From contig USFC01000048.1 in assembly GCA_900553865.1 (NCBI GenBank), forward strand, positions 1 to 11,987: a DNA stretch of 11,987 nt. The letters are read 5' to 3'. The notes beneath the pieces were generated by a model. That model was not told where the DNA came from. It saw nothing but the letters and a program-made list of their open reading frames with translations, and searched no databases. Positions 1 to 7,339 of the stretch are shown in pieces (position 1 is the first letter of the stretch; every line of letters begins with the position of its first letter). The translations under genes were made by a program, and so were the position numbers. The DNA comes from an uncultured Clostridium sp. GTDB taxonomy: Bacteria > Bacillota > Clostridia > TANB77 > CAG-508.

Positions 1-2
1 AT

Positions 3-362
3 ACTTTAAAAACGGAAAGCACAAAATATACAACAGTATATCCATTTAATGAAAAAGATTCAAAAGGAAATAAAATAACCAATATAGATATAGCAAGTCA
101 GCAAAATTTTGTGGCAAATTCAAAAATATATGGAGATGCAGTAAGGGAAACAAATAGTGGAAAGGCAGGAACGCCAGAAAATGGATGGAATTACAGCTCA
201 TGGATGAGCGACAGCTCTTATTTCCCAGCCTTGGGTGCTCCGTTCTTCAGTTATGGTGGCTACTTTTGGGTTGGTTCAAATACTGGTATATGTGCGTTCA
301 ATCGTGATGTTGGCGGTAGCGGTTGCTATATTGGCTTCCGCGCCGTGCTTGTCAGCCTTTAG
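3..362 (+). CDS. C-terminal part of a C-type-lectin-like surface protein, probable DGR target
   Basis: The frame is open from the left edge to the TAG at 360-362, so this is the 3' end of a longer gene. The GTG at 111 lies inside that frame and is not a likely start. About 119 residues are visible. The first ~64 are Lys/Asn/Thr-rich with ordinary A-rich codons and include YGDAVRET. The last ~55 follow W..D...FP....PFF..GG, then G..TGI..F and finally GFRAVL. From memory this resembles the C-type lectin fold (related to formylglycine-generating enzymes) used as the display scaffold of DGR target proteins. GFR near the end is typical of that fold. The N-terminus is missing, so membrane anchoring or a pilin-like start cannot be judged. 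The likely role is binding a variable ligand at the cell surface. This is inference; no ligand can be named. Confidence 0.72.
   Translation, partial: TLKTESTKYTTVYPFNEKDSKGNKITNIDIASQQNFVANSKIYGDAVRETNSGKAGTPENGWNYSSWMSDSSYFPALGAPFFSYGGYFWVGSNTGICAFNRDVGGSGCYIGFRAVLVSL
196..350 (+). other. Putative DGR variable region (VR)
   Basis: Counted by eye, A is 22 of 160 bases in 201-360 against 66 of 140 in 61-200, while G+C is about 80 of 160. Codon choice switches from A-ending to mostly C/T-ending (AGC, GAC, TAT, TTC, GGT, GGC, CGT, TGC). DGR mutagenesis replaces template adenines with random bases, typically at AAY codons, which leaves A-poor NNY codons over a lectin scaffold. The segment ends at the GFR motif just before the stop, the usual VR position. 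No matching template repeat or reverse transcriptase is in the window. Horizontal acquisition of a GC-richer segment is the main alternative. Confidence 0.65.
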
Positions 363-425
363 AACTCCTGAAAGCCTTAACTTTATGTGAAATAGGAAAA
401 AATCACAAAAAAATCATAAAAACAC

Positions 426-454
426 TTGTATTTTAGGCAAAAAAGGTATATACT
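426..454 (+). promoter_or_regulatory. Possible sigma-A promoter for the rimP operon
   Basis: TTGTAT at 426-431 and TATACT at 449-454 are separated by 17 bases. Transcription would start near 461, leaving a leader of about 140 bases with a hairpin before rimP. A second TATAAT at 566-571 lacks a recognisable -35 at the right distance. The region is AT-rich, so chance matches are likely. Confidence 0.45.
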
Positions 455-479
455 AATAAAGTAAACAAAATGAGTTAGC

Positions 480-506
480 AAAGAGCGGAAACAAATTCCG
501 CTCTTT
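480..506 (+). terminator. GC-rich 11-bp hairpin, weak terminator or leader hairpin
   Basis: AAAGAGCGGAA (480-490) pairs perfectly with TTCCGCTCTTT (496-506) around the loop ACAAA. The following bases (CACTG) are not a U-tract, and the hairpin is 118 bases past the upstream stop. It could be a weak terminator for the lectin-like gene. If the promoter at 426-454 is real, it is instead a hairpin in the rimP operon leader. Elsewhere in 363-602 only AT-rich sequence is visible. Confidence 0.5.
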
Positions 507-602
507 CACTGTATTATAGGTTTGGCAATACAAAAACTTAATAACAAGGCAAAATTGCTAAAAGTTATAATATGAAGAAAGTGCTAAAAAGGGGGAAAAA
601 CT

Positions 603-1061
603 TTGGCAAGTATAGAAGAAAAAGTAGAAAGCTTAATAAGCAAAAAAATAGAAGAACTAGGCTATGAACTTTATGATGTACAATATTCAAAAGAAGGAAA
701 AGATTACTTCTTAAGAATATTTATAAACAAAGAAGGAGGAATAGACTTAAATGATTGTGAAAAAGTAAGCAATGAAATAAATCCTATATTAGATGAAAAA
801 GACCCTATAAAGGAAATGTACTTTTTAGAAGTTTCTTCTACAGGAGTAGAAAGAATATTAAGAAAAGACAAACATTTACAAGGAACTATTGGAAAACAAA
901 TAGAAGTAAAACTATTTAAACCAATAGAAAAGCAAAAAGAATATGTAGGAACATTACAAAGCTTTGATGAAGAAAAAATAGAAATAGAACTAGAAAACAA
1001 AGAAAAGATAGAAATAGAAAGAAAAAATATTTCACAAATGAAATTAAAATATAATTGGTAA
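603..1061 (+). CDS. rimP: Ribosome maturation factor RimP
   Basis: This 152-residue cytoplasmic protein binds the 30S subunit during late assembly. The full family length is present: an N-terminal alpha/beta domain (about 1-80) and a C-terminal Sm-like beta barrel (about 85-152). The signature region reads LEVSSTGVERIL, against the usual LEVSSPGLxRPL, so the family proline is Thr. The start is TTG at 603, set by the strong GGGGG site at 591-595 seven bases upstream. No ATG fits this position and the family's N-terminus. It is the first gene of the operon, directly before nusA as in most Bacillota. Confidence 0.95.
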   Translation: MASIEEKVESLISKKIEELGYELYDVQYSKEGKDYFLRIFINKEGGIDLNDCEKVSNEINPILDEKDPIKEMYFLEVSSTGVERILRKDKHLQGTIGKQIEVKLFKPIEKQKEYVGTLQSFDEEKIEIELENKEKIEIERKNISQMKLKYNW

Positions 1062-1095
1062 ATTATTAAAATATTTTAAAACAATGAAATGGAAA

Positions 1096-1101
1096 GGAAG
1101 G
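1096..1101 (+). promoter_or_regulatory. Ribosome binding site that sets the nusA start
   Basis: GGAAGG lies nine bases before ATG 1111. An in-frame upstream ATG at 1084 has no purine-rich site before it and would add nine residues not typical of NusA, so 1111 is preferred. Confidence 0.7.
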
Positions 1102-1110
1102 ATTTTAAAA

Positions 1111-2277
1111 ATGAAGAAAAAAGAGAAAAAAGGAAATGAGCCAGCAATTGATAGCACAAATTTAATTTTAGCAATGGAAGAACTAGGAAAAGAAAGTGGA
1201 ATACAAAAGGAATATTTACTAGAAGCCATAGAAACAGCATTAGTTACAGCCTACAAAAAAAATTATGATTGTGAAGATGAAAATGTAAAAATAACAATGG
1301 ACAAAGAAACAGGTGAAATTCATGTTTATATGCAAAAAGAAATAGTAGAAGAAGTAGAAAATCCAAAAACACAAATGTCACTAGAAGAAGCAAGAGCAAT
1401 AGATAAAAAATACAATGTAGGAGATGTGTATGAACAAGAATTAATACCAAAGAACTTTGGTAGAATTGCAGCAGGAACAGCAAAACAAGTAATTATTCAA
1501 AAAATAAGAGAAGCATCTAGGGAATTTTTATACAATGAATACAATGAAAGAAAAGGAGAAATAGTTTCAGGAATAGTTCAAAAAGCAGACGGAGGAGTAG
1601 TTGTAGTTGATTTAGGAAGAATTGAAGGAATAATGACAGTAAAAGAGCAAATACCTACAGAAAAATATCATGTAAATGACAAAATAAGAGCATGCATTAT
1701 AGATGTAGAAAAAGGATTAAAAGGAAGTACACAAGTTTTGATATCAAGAGCACATAGTGATTTTGTAAGAAAATTATTCGAACTTGAAATTCCAGAAATA
1801 TATGAAGGATTAATAGAAATAAAAAGCGTTTCAAGGGACCCTGGAAAAAGATGTAAAGTTGCAGTATATTCTCAAAACCCAGATATTGACCCAGTAGGTT
1901 CATGCGTAGGACAAAAAGGAATACGTATTCAAAACATTATAAATGAATTAAACGGAGAAAAAATAGATGTTATAGAATGGAATGAAGACCCAGCAATATA
2001 TATTTCTTCAGCATTGCTTCCAGCACAAGTAATGGCAGTAGATATAAAAGAAGAAGAACGTTTTGCACAAGTAATAGTTCCAGATGACCAACTATCTTTA
2101 GCAATAGGAAAAGCAGGACAAAATGCAAGATTAGCTGCAAAACTTACAAATTGGAAAATAGATATAAAAAGCGAAAGTCAATTCAGAGATATGATAGCTT
2201 CTATGCAAAATGAAGAAATTTCACAAAATGCGGAAGAAAATGCAGAAAGTGAAAAAGAAGAAACTATAGAAGAATAA
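1111..2277 (+). CDS. nusA: Transcription termination/antitermination factor NusA
   Basis: NusA binds RNA polymerase and nascent RNA and modulates pausing, termination and antitermination. With the ATG at 1111 the protein has 388 residues. The order is an N-terminal polymerase-binding domain (about 1-135), an S1 domain beginning at GEIVSGIVQ (about 149-215), KH1 with GQKG (near 265), KH2 with the IGKAGQNARLAAKL segment (about 330-345), and a Glu-rich tail (last ~20). The C-terminal acidic repeats of enterobacterial NusA are absent, as is normal in Bacillota. It follows rimP by 49 bases and precedes ylxR, the standard arrangement. No truncation or frameshift was seen. Confidence 0.96.
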   Translation: MKKKEKKGNEPAIDSTNLILAMEELGKESGIQKEYLLEAIETALVTAYKKNYDCEDENVKITMDKETGEIHVYMQKEIVEEVENPKTQMSLEEARAIDKKYNVGDVYEQELIPKNFGRIAAGTAKQVIIQKIREASREFLYNEYNERKGEIVSGIVQKADGGVVVVDLGRIEGIMTVKEQIPTEKYHVNDKIRACIIDVEKGLKGSTQVLISRAHSDFVRKLFELEIPEIYEGLIEIKSVSRDPGKRCKVAVYSQNPDIDPVGSCVGQKGIRIQNIINELNGEKIDVIEWNEDPAIYISSALLPAQVMAVDIKEEERFAQVIVPDDQLSLAIGKAGQNARLAAKLTNWKIDIKSESQFRDMIASMQNEEISQNAEENAESEKEETIEE

Positions 2278-2320
2278 GAAAGCTTGGAATAATGAGCTAG
2301 TCTTAGAATACAATGAAATA

Positions 2321-2326
2321 AAGGTG
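2321..2326 (+). promoter_or_regulatory. Ribosome binding site that sets the ylxR start
   Basis: AAGGTG ends eight bases before TTG 2335. The in-frame GTG at 2326 begins within this site, so it is more likely part of the ribosome binding site than the start codon. Confidence 0.65.
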
Positions 2327-2334
2327 TGATAAAT

Positions 2335-2613
2335 TTGAAAGAATTGCCAAAACGTAAATGTATTGGATGTAATGAGATAAAGCCAAAAAAAGAGCTAGTA
2401 CGCATTGTAAAAAATAAAGAAGGCCAAATTTTTATAGATAAAACTGGAAAAGCAAACGGTAGAGGTGCATATATTTGTGAAAATATGGAGTGCCTAGAAA
2501 AAGCAATTAAAGGGAAAAAATTAGAAAAAAACTTTGAAACAGAAATTTCAGAAAAAATGTATGAAGATTTAAAATACTGCTTAAGAGGTGAAAAAAAGGT
2601 TGATAGAAAATAA
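2335..2613 (+). CDS. ylxR: YlxR-family RNA-binding protein (RnpM-like)
   Basis: This small basic protein of the DUF448/YlxR family has 92 residues from the TTG at 2335. It shows the family marks: RKCIGC at 7-12, KKELVRIV near 18-25, and GRGAY at 42-46, the conserved RNA-binding motif. Family members bind RNA, and the B. subtilis protein has been reported to modulate RNase P. Two further cysteines (CENMEC, near 48-53) could complete a four-Cys site with the first pair, but that is only a possibility. Its 3' end overlaps ylxQ by 14 bases, suggesting translational coupling. The alternative start is GTG 2326, three residues longer. Confidence 0.92.
   Translation: MKELPKRKCIGCNEIKPKKELVRIVKNKEGQIFIDKTGKANGRGAYICENMECLEKAIKGKKLEKNFETEISEKMYEDLKYCLRGEKKVDRK
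2583..2590 (+). promoter_or_regulatory. Ribosome binding site that sets the ylxQ start
   Basis: AAGAGGTG, inside ylxR, ends nine bases before TTG 2600. The in-frame GTG at 2588 overlaps the site and has no separate site upstream, so TTG 2600 is preferred. Confidence 0.6.
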
Positions 2614-2920
2614 AATATATGGTCTATTAGGACTAGCAAGAAGAGCAGGACAAATAAGTTTTGGAACAGAAAGCGCAAAAGAAACAATAGAAAAGAATAA
2701 AGCAAAACTTGTTATTGTAGCTGAAGATTGCAGTGATAGAACAAAAAAGAATTTTGAAATGGCATGTACAAATAAAAACGTACCGTTTAGAATATATGGA
2801 ACAATTGATAAAATAAGTAAATGCATAGGGCAAGAAAATAAGGCTGTTATTGTTATAAAAAATGAGAATTTCGCAAAAGAAATGTTAAATAGAATTGATG
2901 GGGGTGAAGTTATTGGGTAA
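2600..2920 (+). CDS. ylxQ: L7Ae/L30e-family RNA-binding protein YlxQ
   Basis: This 106-residue protein belongs to the L7Ae/L30e/S12e/Gadd45 fold, which binds kink-turn RNA. Visible family marks are GLLGLARRAGQISFG near the N-terminus (about 6-20), the hydrophobic strand KLVIVAEDCSD (about 34-44) and the late strand KAVIVIKN. It lies between ylxR and infB, its usual place in Bacillota, overlapping ylxR by 14 bases and the chosen infB start by 8. The molecular role is less settled than that of its neighbours; a ribosome- or RNA-associated function follows from the fold. The alternative start is GTG 2588, four residues longer. Confidence 0.9.
   Translation: MIENKIYGLLGLARRAGQISFGTESAKETIEKNKAKLVIVAEDCSDRTKKNFEMACTNKNVPFRIYGTIDKISKCIGQENKAVIVIKNENFAKEMLNRIDGGEVIG
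2900..2906 (+). promoter_or_regulatory. Ribosome binding site that sets the infB start
   Basis: GGGGGTG, inside the end of ylxQ, stands six bases before TTG 2913. The earlier in-frame TTG 2895 and ATG 2898 have no good site upstream. Starting at 2913 gives MGKIKIHEIAKEIG, matching the usual IF2 N-terminus. Confidence 0.7.
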
Positions 2921-5858
2921 GATAAAGATACATGAAATAGCAAAAGAAATAGGCTTAACCAGTAAAGAAGTAATAGAAAAAGCACATGAATTAGGAATAG
3001 AAGTAAAAAGCCATATGAGTGGTGTAGAAAAGCAAGAAGCAGAAAGAATAAAAAGTGCAATTGCAAAAAAAGGAACAGGAGAAAAAGCAGAAGATAAAAA
3101 GCAAGATAGCAAAAAAAATGATGTAAAAAGCAAAGAAAGCAAAAAAGTAGCACCTGTAATTATAAGAAGAGAAGTTATAATTGCAGATGAAGATGAAAAA
3201 CAAAAAGAAGTAGCAAAAAAAGAACAAAAAAACAAACAAGTTGGTTTTGTAGAAAGAAATAAAAATGCAGACTACAATATTGTATATAGAAATAAGCCAA
3301 CAAAACCAATGACAGTTAGTGAATTATTTGGAATTGGTAAAAAAGAAGAAAGCAAAAAAGAAGAGCCTAAAAAAGAAGAAGTAAAAGAGGCTAAAGAAAT
3401 AAAAGAAGTAAAAAAAGAAATACTTCAAGAAGAAAAGAAAGAGGAAATTAATAAAAAACAAGAAAATATGGTAGAAATGAAACAACAAAAAGAAAGACAA
3501 ACTAAAGACACAAACAGAGCAGGGGAAAATAATAATAGAAATTCAAATTATAGAAACAACCAAAATGGTGGATATCAAAATAGGAATAATAGAGGAAATG
3601 GTCAAAATTCATATCAAAATAGGGAAAGAAATGGCCAAAGAGGCAATTTCCAAAATAGAGAAAATAACGGATTTCAAAGACGCGAAAATAATGGTTTTAG
3701 AAATAATCAAAATAGAAACCAAAATGGCGGAAACTTTAATCGTGAAAGAAGACCATTAGATGAAAGAGGAATTGATAAAAACATAAAAGATATAATGGCT
3801 ACAGACATAGTAGAAAAAGAAAATCAAAGAGATTTTGGAAATAAAGCAATAGACAAGGCAAAATTTGAAAGAAAAGAAGAAAAAAACCAAAACCAAAAAG
3901 CAGCCAAAAATAAAAAAGGCGGAAGATTTAATGAAGAATTTGATGGTGGAAAATTAAAAGACCTAAAACAAGTAGATAGACTATCAAATATGTTTGATGA
4001 CCAAGAAGGTGGAATGCTTGACTATTACGATTTGACAACAGCAAGAGGAAAAAGAAATAAGAAAAAAGCTTCTAAGGCACAAGAGGAAAGAACACAAAAA
4101 ATCTTCAAATTAACAGAAATTACAATTCCAGAATCTATTACAGTTAAAGATTTAGCAGTAGAGTTAAAGAAAACATCAGCAGAAGTTATTAAAAAATTAT
4201 TTGGATTTGGAATAATGGCAACAATAAATAATAATTTAGACTTTGACACAGCTTACCTAGTAGCAGAAGAATTTGGTGTAAATGCTAAAAAGAAAGAAGA
4301 AGTAAGAGAAGAAGATATCCTATTCGATGATTCAGAAGACAAAGAAGATGAATTACAACCACGTCCACCAGTAGTTGTTGTAATGGGACACGTAGACCAT
4401 GGAAAAACCTCACTATTAGATGCAATTCGTAAAACTAATGTAATAGAAGGCGAAGCAGGGGGAATTACACAAGCAATAGGTGCATACATGGTAAACATTA
4501 ATGGAAGAGATATCACTTTTTTAGATACACCAGGACACGAAGCCTTTACAAGCATGCGTGCTAGAGGTGCTCAAATTACAGATATTGCAATATTAGTAGT
4601 AGCAGCAAATGATGGTGTTATGCCACAAACTGTAGAAGCTATTAACCATGCTAAAGCTGCAGGAATTCCAATTATAGTTGCAGTAAACAAAATAGATTTA
4701 CCAGAAGCAAATGTAGATAAAGTAAAACAAGAATTAATGAAATATGAATTAGTACCAGAAGAATGGGGCGGAGATACAATTTACGTGCCTATTTCAGCTA
4801 AACAACATACAAATATCGATGAACTATTAGAAATGGTATTATTACAAGCAGATGTATTAGAGTTAAAAGCAAATCCTAATAAACAAGCTAAAGGTGCAGT
4901 TATAGAAGCAAGACTAGATAAATCAAAAGGTCCAATTGCTTCAATGCTAGTACAAAGAGGAACATTAGATGTTGGAGATACAATAGTTGTAGGTTCTTCA
5001 ATTGGTAGAATTAGAGCTATGAAAAATGACAAAGGTCAAAAAGTAAAGAAAGCTGGGCCATCTACGCCAGTTGAAATAATGGGATTAACAGAAGTTCCAG
5101 AATCTGGTGAGGTATTCTATGAAGTTAAAGACGAAAAAATGGCAAAACACTTAATAGAAAGAAGAAAACGTGCACAAAGAGAAAAATCTATAAATCAAAT
5201 GGCACCAGTTACTTTAGACAATTTATTTAGCCAGATGGAAGAAGGAAAATTAAAACAATTAAATATTATAGTTAAAGCAGACGTACAAGGTAGTGCTGAA
5301 GCAATAAAACAATCTTTAGAAAAACTATCTGATGATGAAGTTAGAGTAAGAGTTATACACAGTGCAGCAGGAGCTGTTACAGAATCTGATGTAACTTTAG
5401 CAAAAGTTTCAAATGCCATTATAATTGCGTTTAATGTAAGACCAGTTGCAACTGCAAAACAAGCAGCTGAAAAAGAAGAAGTTGAAATAAAACAATATTC
5501 AGTTATATACCAAGCAATAGATGATGTTAAAGCAGCAATGAAAGGTATGCTTGACCCAATTTATGAAGAAAAAGTTATTGGAAATGTTGAAGTAAGACAA
5601 GTATTTAAAGTTTCAAATGTGGGAACAATAGCAGGTGCATATGTATTAGATGGAAAAATTGAAAGAAATGCAGGGGTAAGAGTATTACGTGATAATGTGG
5701 TTATACATGAAGGAAAACTTGCAAACTTAAAACGTTTCAAAGATGATGTAAAAGAAGTTGCAAAAGGATATGAATGTGGTATGCAAATTGAAAATTATAA
5801 TGACCTAAAAGAAGGGGATATTATAGAAGTGTACGTTATGGAAGAAGTTAAAAGATAA
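2913..5858 (+). CDS. infB: Translation initiation factor IF-2
   Basis: IF2 is the GTPase that brings initiator tRNA to the 30S subunit and promotes subunit joining. With TTG 2913 it has 981 residues, longer than compact Bacillota IF2 because of its linker. The order is: IF2_N domain (about 1-50); a Lys/Glu-rich charged linker (about 50-200); an Asn/Arg/Gly/Gln-rich segment (about 203-280); more charged linker; a second IF2_N domain starting FKLTEITIP (about 398-455); and the G domain with GHVDHGKT at 492-499, DTPGH at 538-542, NKID at 592-595 and a later SAK. Domains II to IV follow to the C-terminus, with the LFSQMEEGKLKQLNIIVKAD segment beginning domain III. All GTPase motifs are intact. 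The start overlaps ylxQ by 8 bases, and rbfA follows after 12. Confidence 0.97.
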   Translation: MGKIKIHEIAKEIGLTSKEVIEKAHELGIEVKSHMSGVEKQEAERIKSAIAKKGTGEKAEDKKQDSKKNDVKSKESKKVAPVIIRREVIIADEDEKQKEVAKKEQKNKQVGFVERNKNADYNIVYRNKPTKPMTVSELFGIGKKEESKKEEPKKEEVKEAKEIKEVKKEILQEEKKEEINKKQENMVEMKQQKERQTKDTNRAGENNNRNSNYRNNQNGGYQNRNNRGNGQNSYQNRERNGQRGNFQNRENNGFQRRENNGFRNNQNRNQNGGNFNRERRPLDERGIDKNIKDIMATDIVEKENQRDFGNKAIDKAKFERKEEKNQNQKAAKNKKGGRFNEEFDGGKLKDLKQVDRLSNMFDDQEGGMLDYYDLTTARGKRNKKKASKAQEERTQKIFKLTEITIPESITVKDLAVELKKTSAEVIKKLFGFGIMATINNNLDFDTAYLVAEEFGVNAKKKEEVREEDILFDDSEDKEDELQPRPPVVVVMGHVDHGKTSLLDAIRKTNVIEGEAGGITQAIGAYMVNINGRDITFLDTPGHEAFTSMRARGAQITDIAILVVAANDGVMPQTVEAINHAKAAGIPIIVAVNKIDLPEANVDKVKQELMKYELVPEEWGGDTIYVPISAKQHTNIDELLEMVLLQADVLELKANPNKQAKGAVIEARLDKSKGPIASMLVQRGTLDVGDTIVVGSSIGRIRAMKNDKGQKVKKAGPSTPVEIMGLTEVPESGEVFYEVKDEKMAKHLIERRKRAQREKSINQMAPVTLDNLFSQMEEGKLKQLNIIVKADVQGSAEAIKQSLEKLSDDEVRVRVIHSAAGAVTESDVTLAKVSNAIIIAFNVRPVATAKQAAEKEEVEIKQYSVIYQAIDDVKAAMKGMLDPIYEEKVIGNVEVRQVFKVSNVGTIAGAYVLDGKIERNAGVRVLRDNVVIHEGKLANLKRFKDDVKEVAKGYECGMQIENYNDLKEGDIIEVYVMEEVKR

Positions 5859-5870
5859 AAGGAGGGCAAT

Positions 5871-6218
5871 ATGCCAAAAAATGAAAATAGATTAAATCGT
5901 ATTGATGAAGAACTAAAAAAAGAATTAAGCCAAATTATTTCATATGAATTGAAAAATCCTGAAGCAACAGGAATGATAAGTGTAACAAAAGTAAAAATAA
6001 CTCCAGATTTAAAATACGCAAAAGTATATGTAAGCATATTAAACTCTAAAAATAATGAAAAAACAATGGAAGCACTAAAAAAATCAGCAGGATTTATGAG
6101 GAGTCAAATTGCAAAAAGAGTTAATTTACGAATTACACCAGAATTAGTATTTGAAAAAGACGATTCAATGGAATACGGAATGAAAATAGATGCGATTTTG
6201 AAAGATTTAAACAAATAG
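5871..6218 (+). CDS. rbfA: 30S ribosome-binding factor RbfA
   Basis: RbfA is a small KH-type protein that acts in late 30S maturation near the 16S 5' helix. At 115 residues it matches the family length. Recognisable parts are the N-terminal RLNRIDEELKKELSQII helix, the strand MISVTKVKITPDLKYAKVYV and the late segment RITPELVFEKDDSMEYGMKI, with the conserved ...D.S...G..I pattern. The ATG at 5871 has a strong AGGAGGG site just upstream. Its position between infB and nrnA is the normal operon order. Confidence 0.96.
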   Translation: MPKNENRLNRIDEELKKELSQIISYELKNPEATGMISVTKVKITPDLKYAKVYVSILNSKNNEKTMEALKKSAGFMRSQIAKRVNLRITPELVFEKDDSMEYGMKIDAILKDLNK

Positions 6219-6222
6219 TGAA

Positions 6223-6271
6223 AAAAGGACGGAGTTTTTTGACATAGAATTGCCAAAAAATTCGTTCTTTT
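6223..6271 (+). repeat. Intergenic 18-bp hairpin between rbfA and nrnA
   Basis: The arm at 6223-6241 (AAAAGGACGGAGTTTTTTG) pairs with 6254-6271 (CAAAAAATTCGTTCTTTT) over 18 pairs, two of them G-T wobbles, with one bulged G and a 12-base loop. Its T-run is inside the stem rather than after it, so it is not a classic rho-independent terminator. It begins 5 bases after the rbfA stop and ends 20 before the nrnA start. It may be an attenuator, a 3'-end stabiliser or a small repeat insertion. Confidence 0.6.
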
Positions 6272-6291
6272 GAAGCAAAAAGGAGAGAAAA

Positions 6292-7242
6292 ATGACCCTA
6301 GAACACATATTAGAAGAAATAAAAAAAGCTAAAAAAATAGTAATATTAACTCATGAGAATCCAGATGGAGATGCAATAGGAAGTAGCTTAGGAATGTATA
6401 TTGCGTTAAAAGAAATGGGAAAAGAACCAGATATTATTATTCCAGAACTTCCAAGAGTATATAACTTTTTACCAGAAATAGAAAATGTAAAAAAAGAAGG
6501 ACAAAAAGAGCCATATGATTTAGCAATTGCACTAGATTGTGCAACCATAAAAATGTTAAATGGTTGGGCAAACTACTTTGAGGATGCCAAAGTAAAAGTT
6601 ACAATAGATCACCATGGAACAAATACAATGTATGGTGACTATAACTATGTAAATCCAGATGCACCAGCATGTGCACAAACATTAATAAGCATAATTCAAT
6701 ACTTTGGAGTAGAAATAGATAAGAAAATAGGTACTTGCCTTTTAACTGGAATTATCACAGACACAGGTGGATTTCAATATCAAAGTACAACACCAGAAAC
6801 GTTTGAATTTGCAGCAGAACTATTGCAAACAGGAGTAAATGTTTCAGACATTTATAAAAGAGTAATGAATACAATGACAAAAGCTAATTTTGAATTAAGA
6901 AAAAGAGCAATAGAAAGAATGGAATTTTTTAAAGAAGGTAAAATAGCTTTTACCTATGTTACAAAAGAGGATATAGAAGAAGCAAATGCAGAAACAGGGG
7001 ATTTTGAAGGAATAGTAGAAGAAGGCAGAAATATAGAAGGAGTTGAGGTTTCAATATTTTTAAGAGAAACTCAAAAAGGATTTAAAGTTTCACTTCGTTC
7101 AAACGACTATGTAAATGTTTCAGATGTATGCTTGCTATTTGGCGGCGGAGGGCATATACATGCAGCAGGTTGCACCATAGCACAAAGCTTAGAACAAGTA
7201 AAAGAAAAAATAGTAAATGAAGTAAAAGTACATATAAAATAA
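6292..7242 (+). CDS. nrnA: DHH/DHHA1 phosphoesterase NrnA (oligoribonuclease/pAp phosphatase)
   Basis: Bifunctional family enzyme: it degrades short RNA oligonucleotides to mononucleotides and dephosphorylates 3'-phosphoadenosine 5'-phosphate, in the cytoplasm with metal ions, usually Mn. The 316 residues cover the full family. The DHH domain has HENPDGDAIGS (H21, D25, D27), D82 in LDCAT, DHH at 106-108 and D157 in TDTGGF, which together form the metal site. The DHHA1 domain ends with GGGGHIHAAG near 285-294, which binds the substrate. The ATG at 6292 has AAAGGAGAG upstream. Its place between rbfA and truB is typical of Bacillota. No catalytic residue appears missing. Confidence 0.94.
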   Translation: MTLEHILEEIKKAKKIVILTHENPDGDAIGSSLGMYIALKEMGKEPDIIIPELPRVYNFLPEIENVKKEGQKEPYDLAIALDCATIKMLNGWANYFEDAKVKVTIDHHGTNTMYGDYNYVNPDAPACAQTLISIIQYFGVEIDKKIGTCLLTGIITDTGGFQYQSTTPETFEFAAELLQTGVNVSDIYKRVMNTMTKANFELRKRAIERMEFFKEGKIAFTYVTKEDIEEANAETGDFEGIVEEGRNIEGVEVSIFLRETQKGFKVSLRSNDYVNVSDVCLLFGGGGHIHAAGCTIAQSLEQVKEKIVNEVKVHIK

Positions 7243-7244
7243 AG

Positions 7245-7315
7245 TAAACTATTAGGGACGGGGCCGATTTAGTTTAGTAGGGGTTAAACTAAAATGCCTC
7301 GTCTTCAATAGCTTA
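7245..7315 (+). repeat. Long intergenic hairpin between nrnA and truB
   Basis: CTATT (7249-7253) through GACGGGGC (7257-7264) pairs with GCCTCGTC (7296-7303) through AATAG (7307-7311), 15 of 16 positions counting G-T pairs. Inside it a second stem forms, TTTAGTTTA (7268-7276) with TAAACTAAA (7285-7293). TAA (7245-7247) and TTA (7313-7315) add an outer clamp. The hairpin fills most of the 97-base gap. There is no clean U-tract after it. It could be a transcript-processing or attenuation structure, or a REP/MITE-like insertion; sequence alone does not decide. Confidence 0.7.
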
Positions 7316-7339
7316 TTTTAACACTAAGAAGGTGAAAAA

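Noticed and set aside
111..362. Separate short gene starting at GTG 111
   Set aside because: The same frame is open to the window edge and the protein upstream fits the same domain, so this is the tail of a longer gene.
480..506. The hairpin typical of DGR target sites downstream of the variable region
   Set aside because: Known examples lie within a few bases of the variable region end; this one is about 120 bases past the stop codon.
461..602. T-box or other riboswitch before rimP
   Set aside because: No conserved T-box sequence or recognised aptamer is present; only one simple hairpin is seen.
1084..1110. Nine extra N-terminal residues for NusA from ATG 1084
   Set aside because: No ribosome binding site precedes it, whereas GGAAGG is well placed for ATG 1111.
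2578..3235. Long minus-strand frames rich in Phe/Leu/Ser (also under nusA and the surface gene)
   Set aside because: They are shadows of A-rich coding DNA on the plus strand; their composition mirrors Lys/Glu codons and they lack ribosome binding sites.
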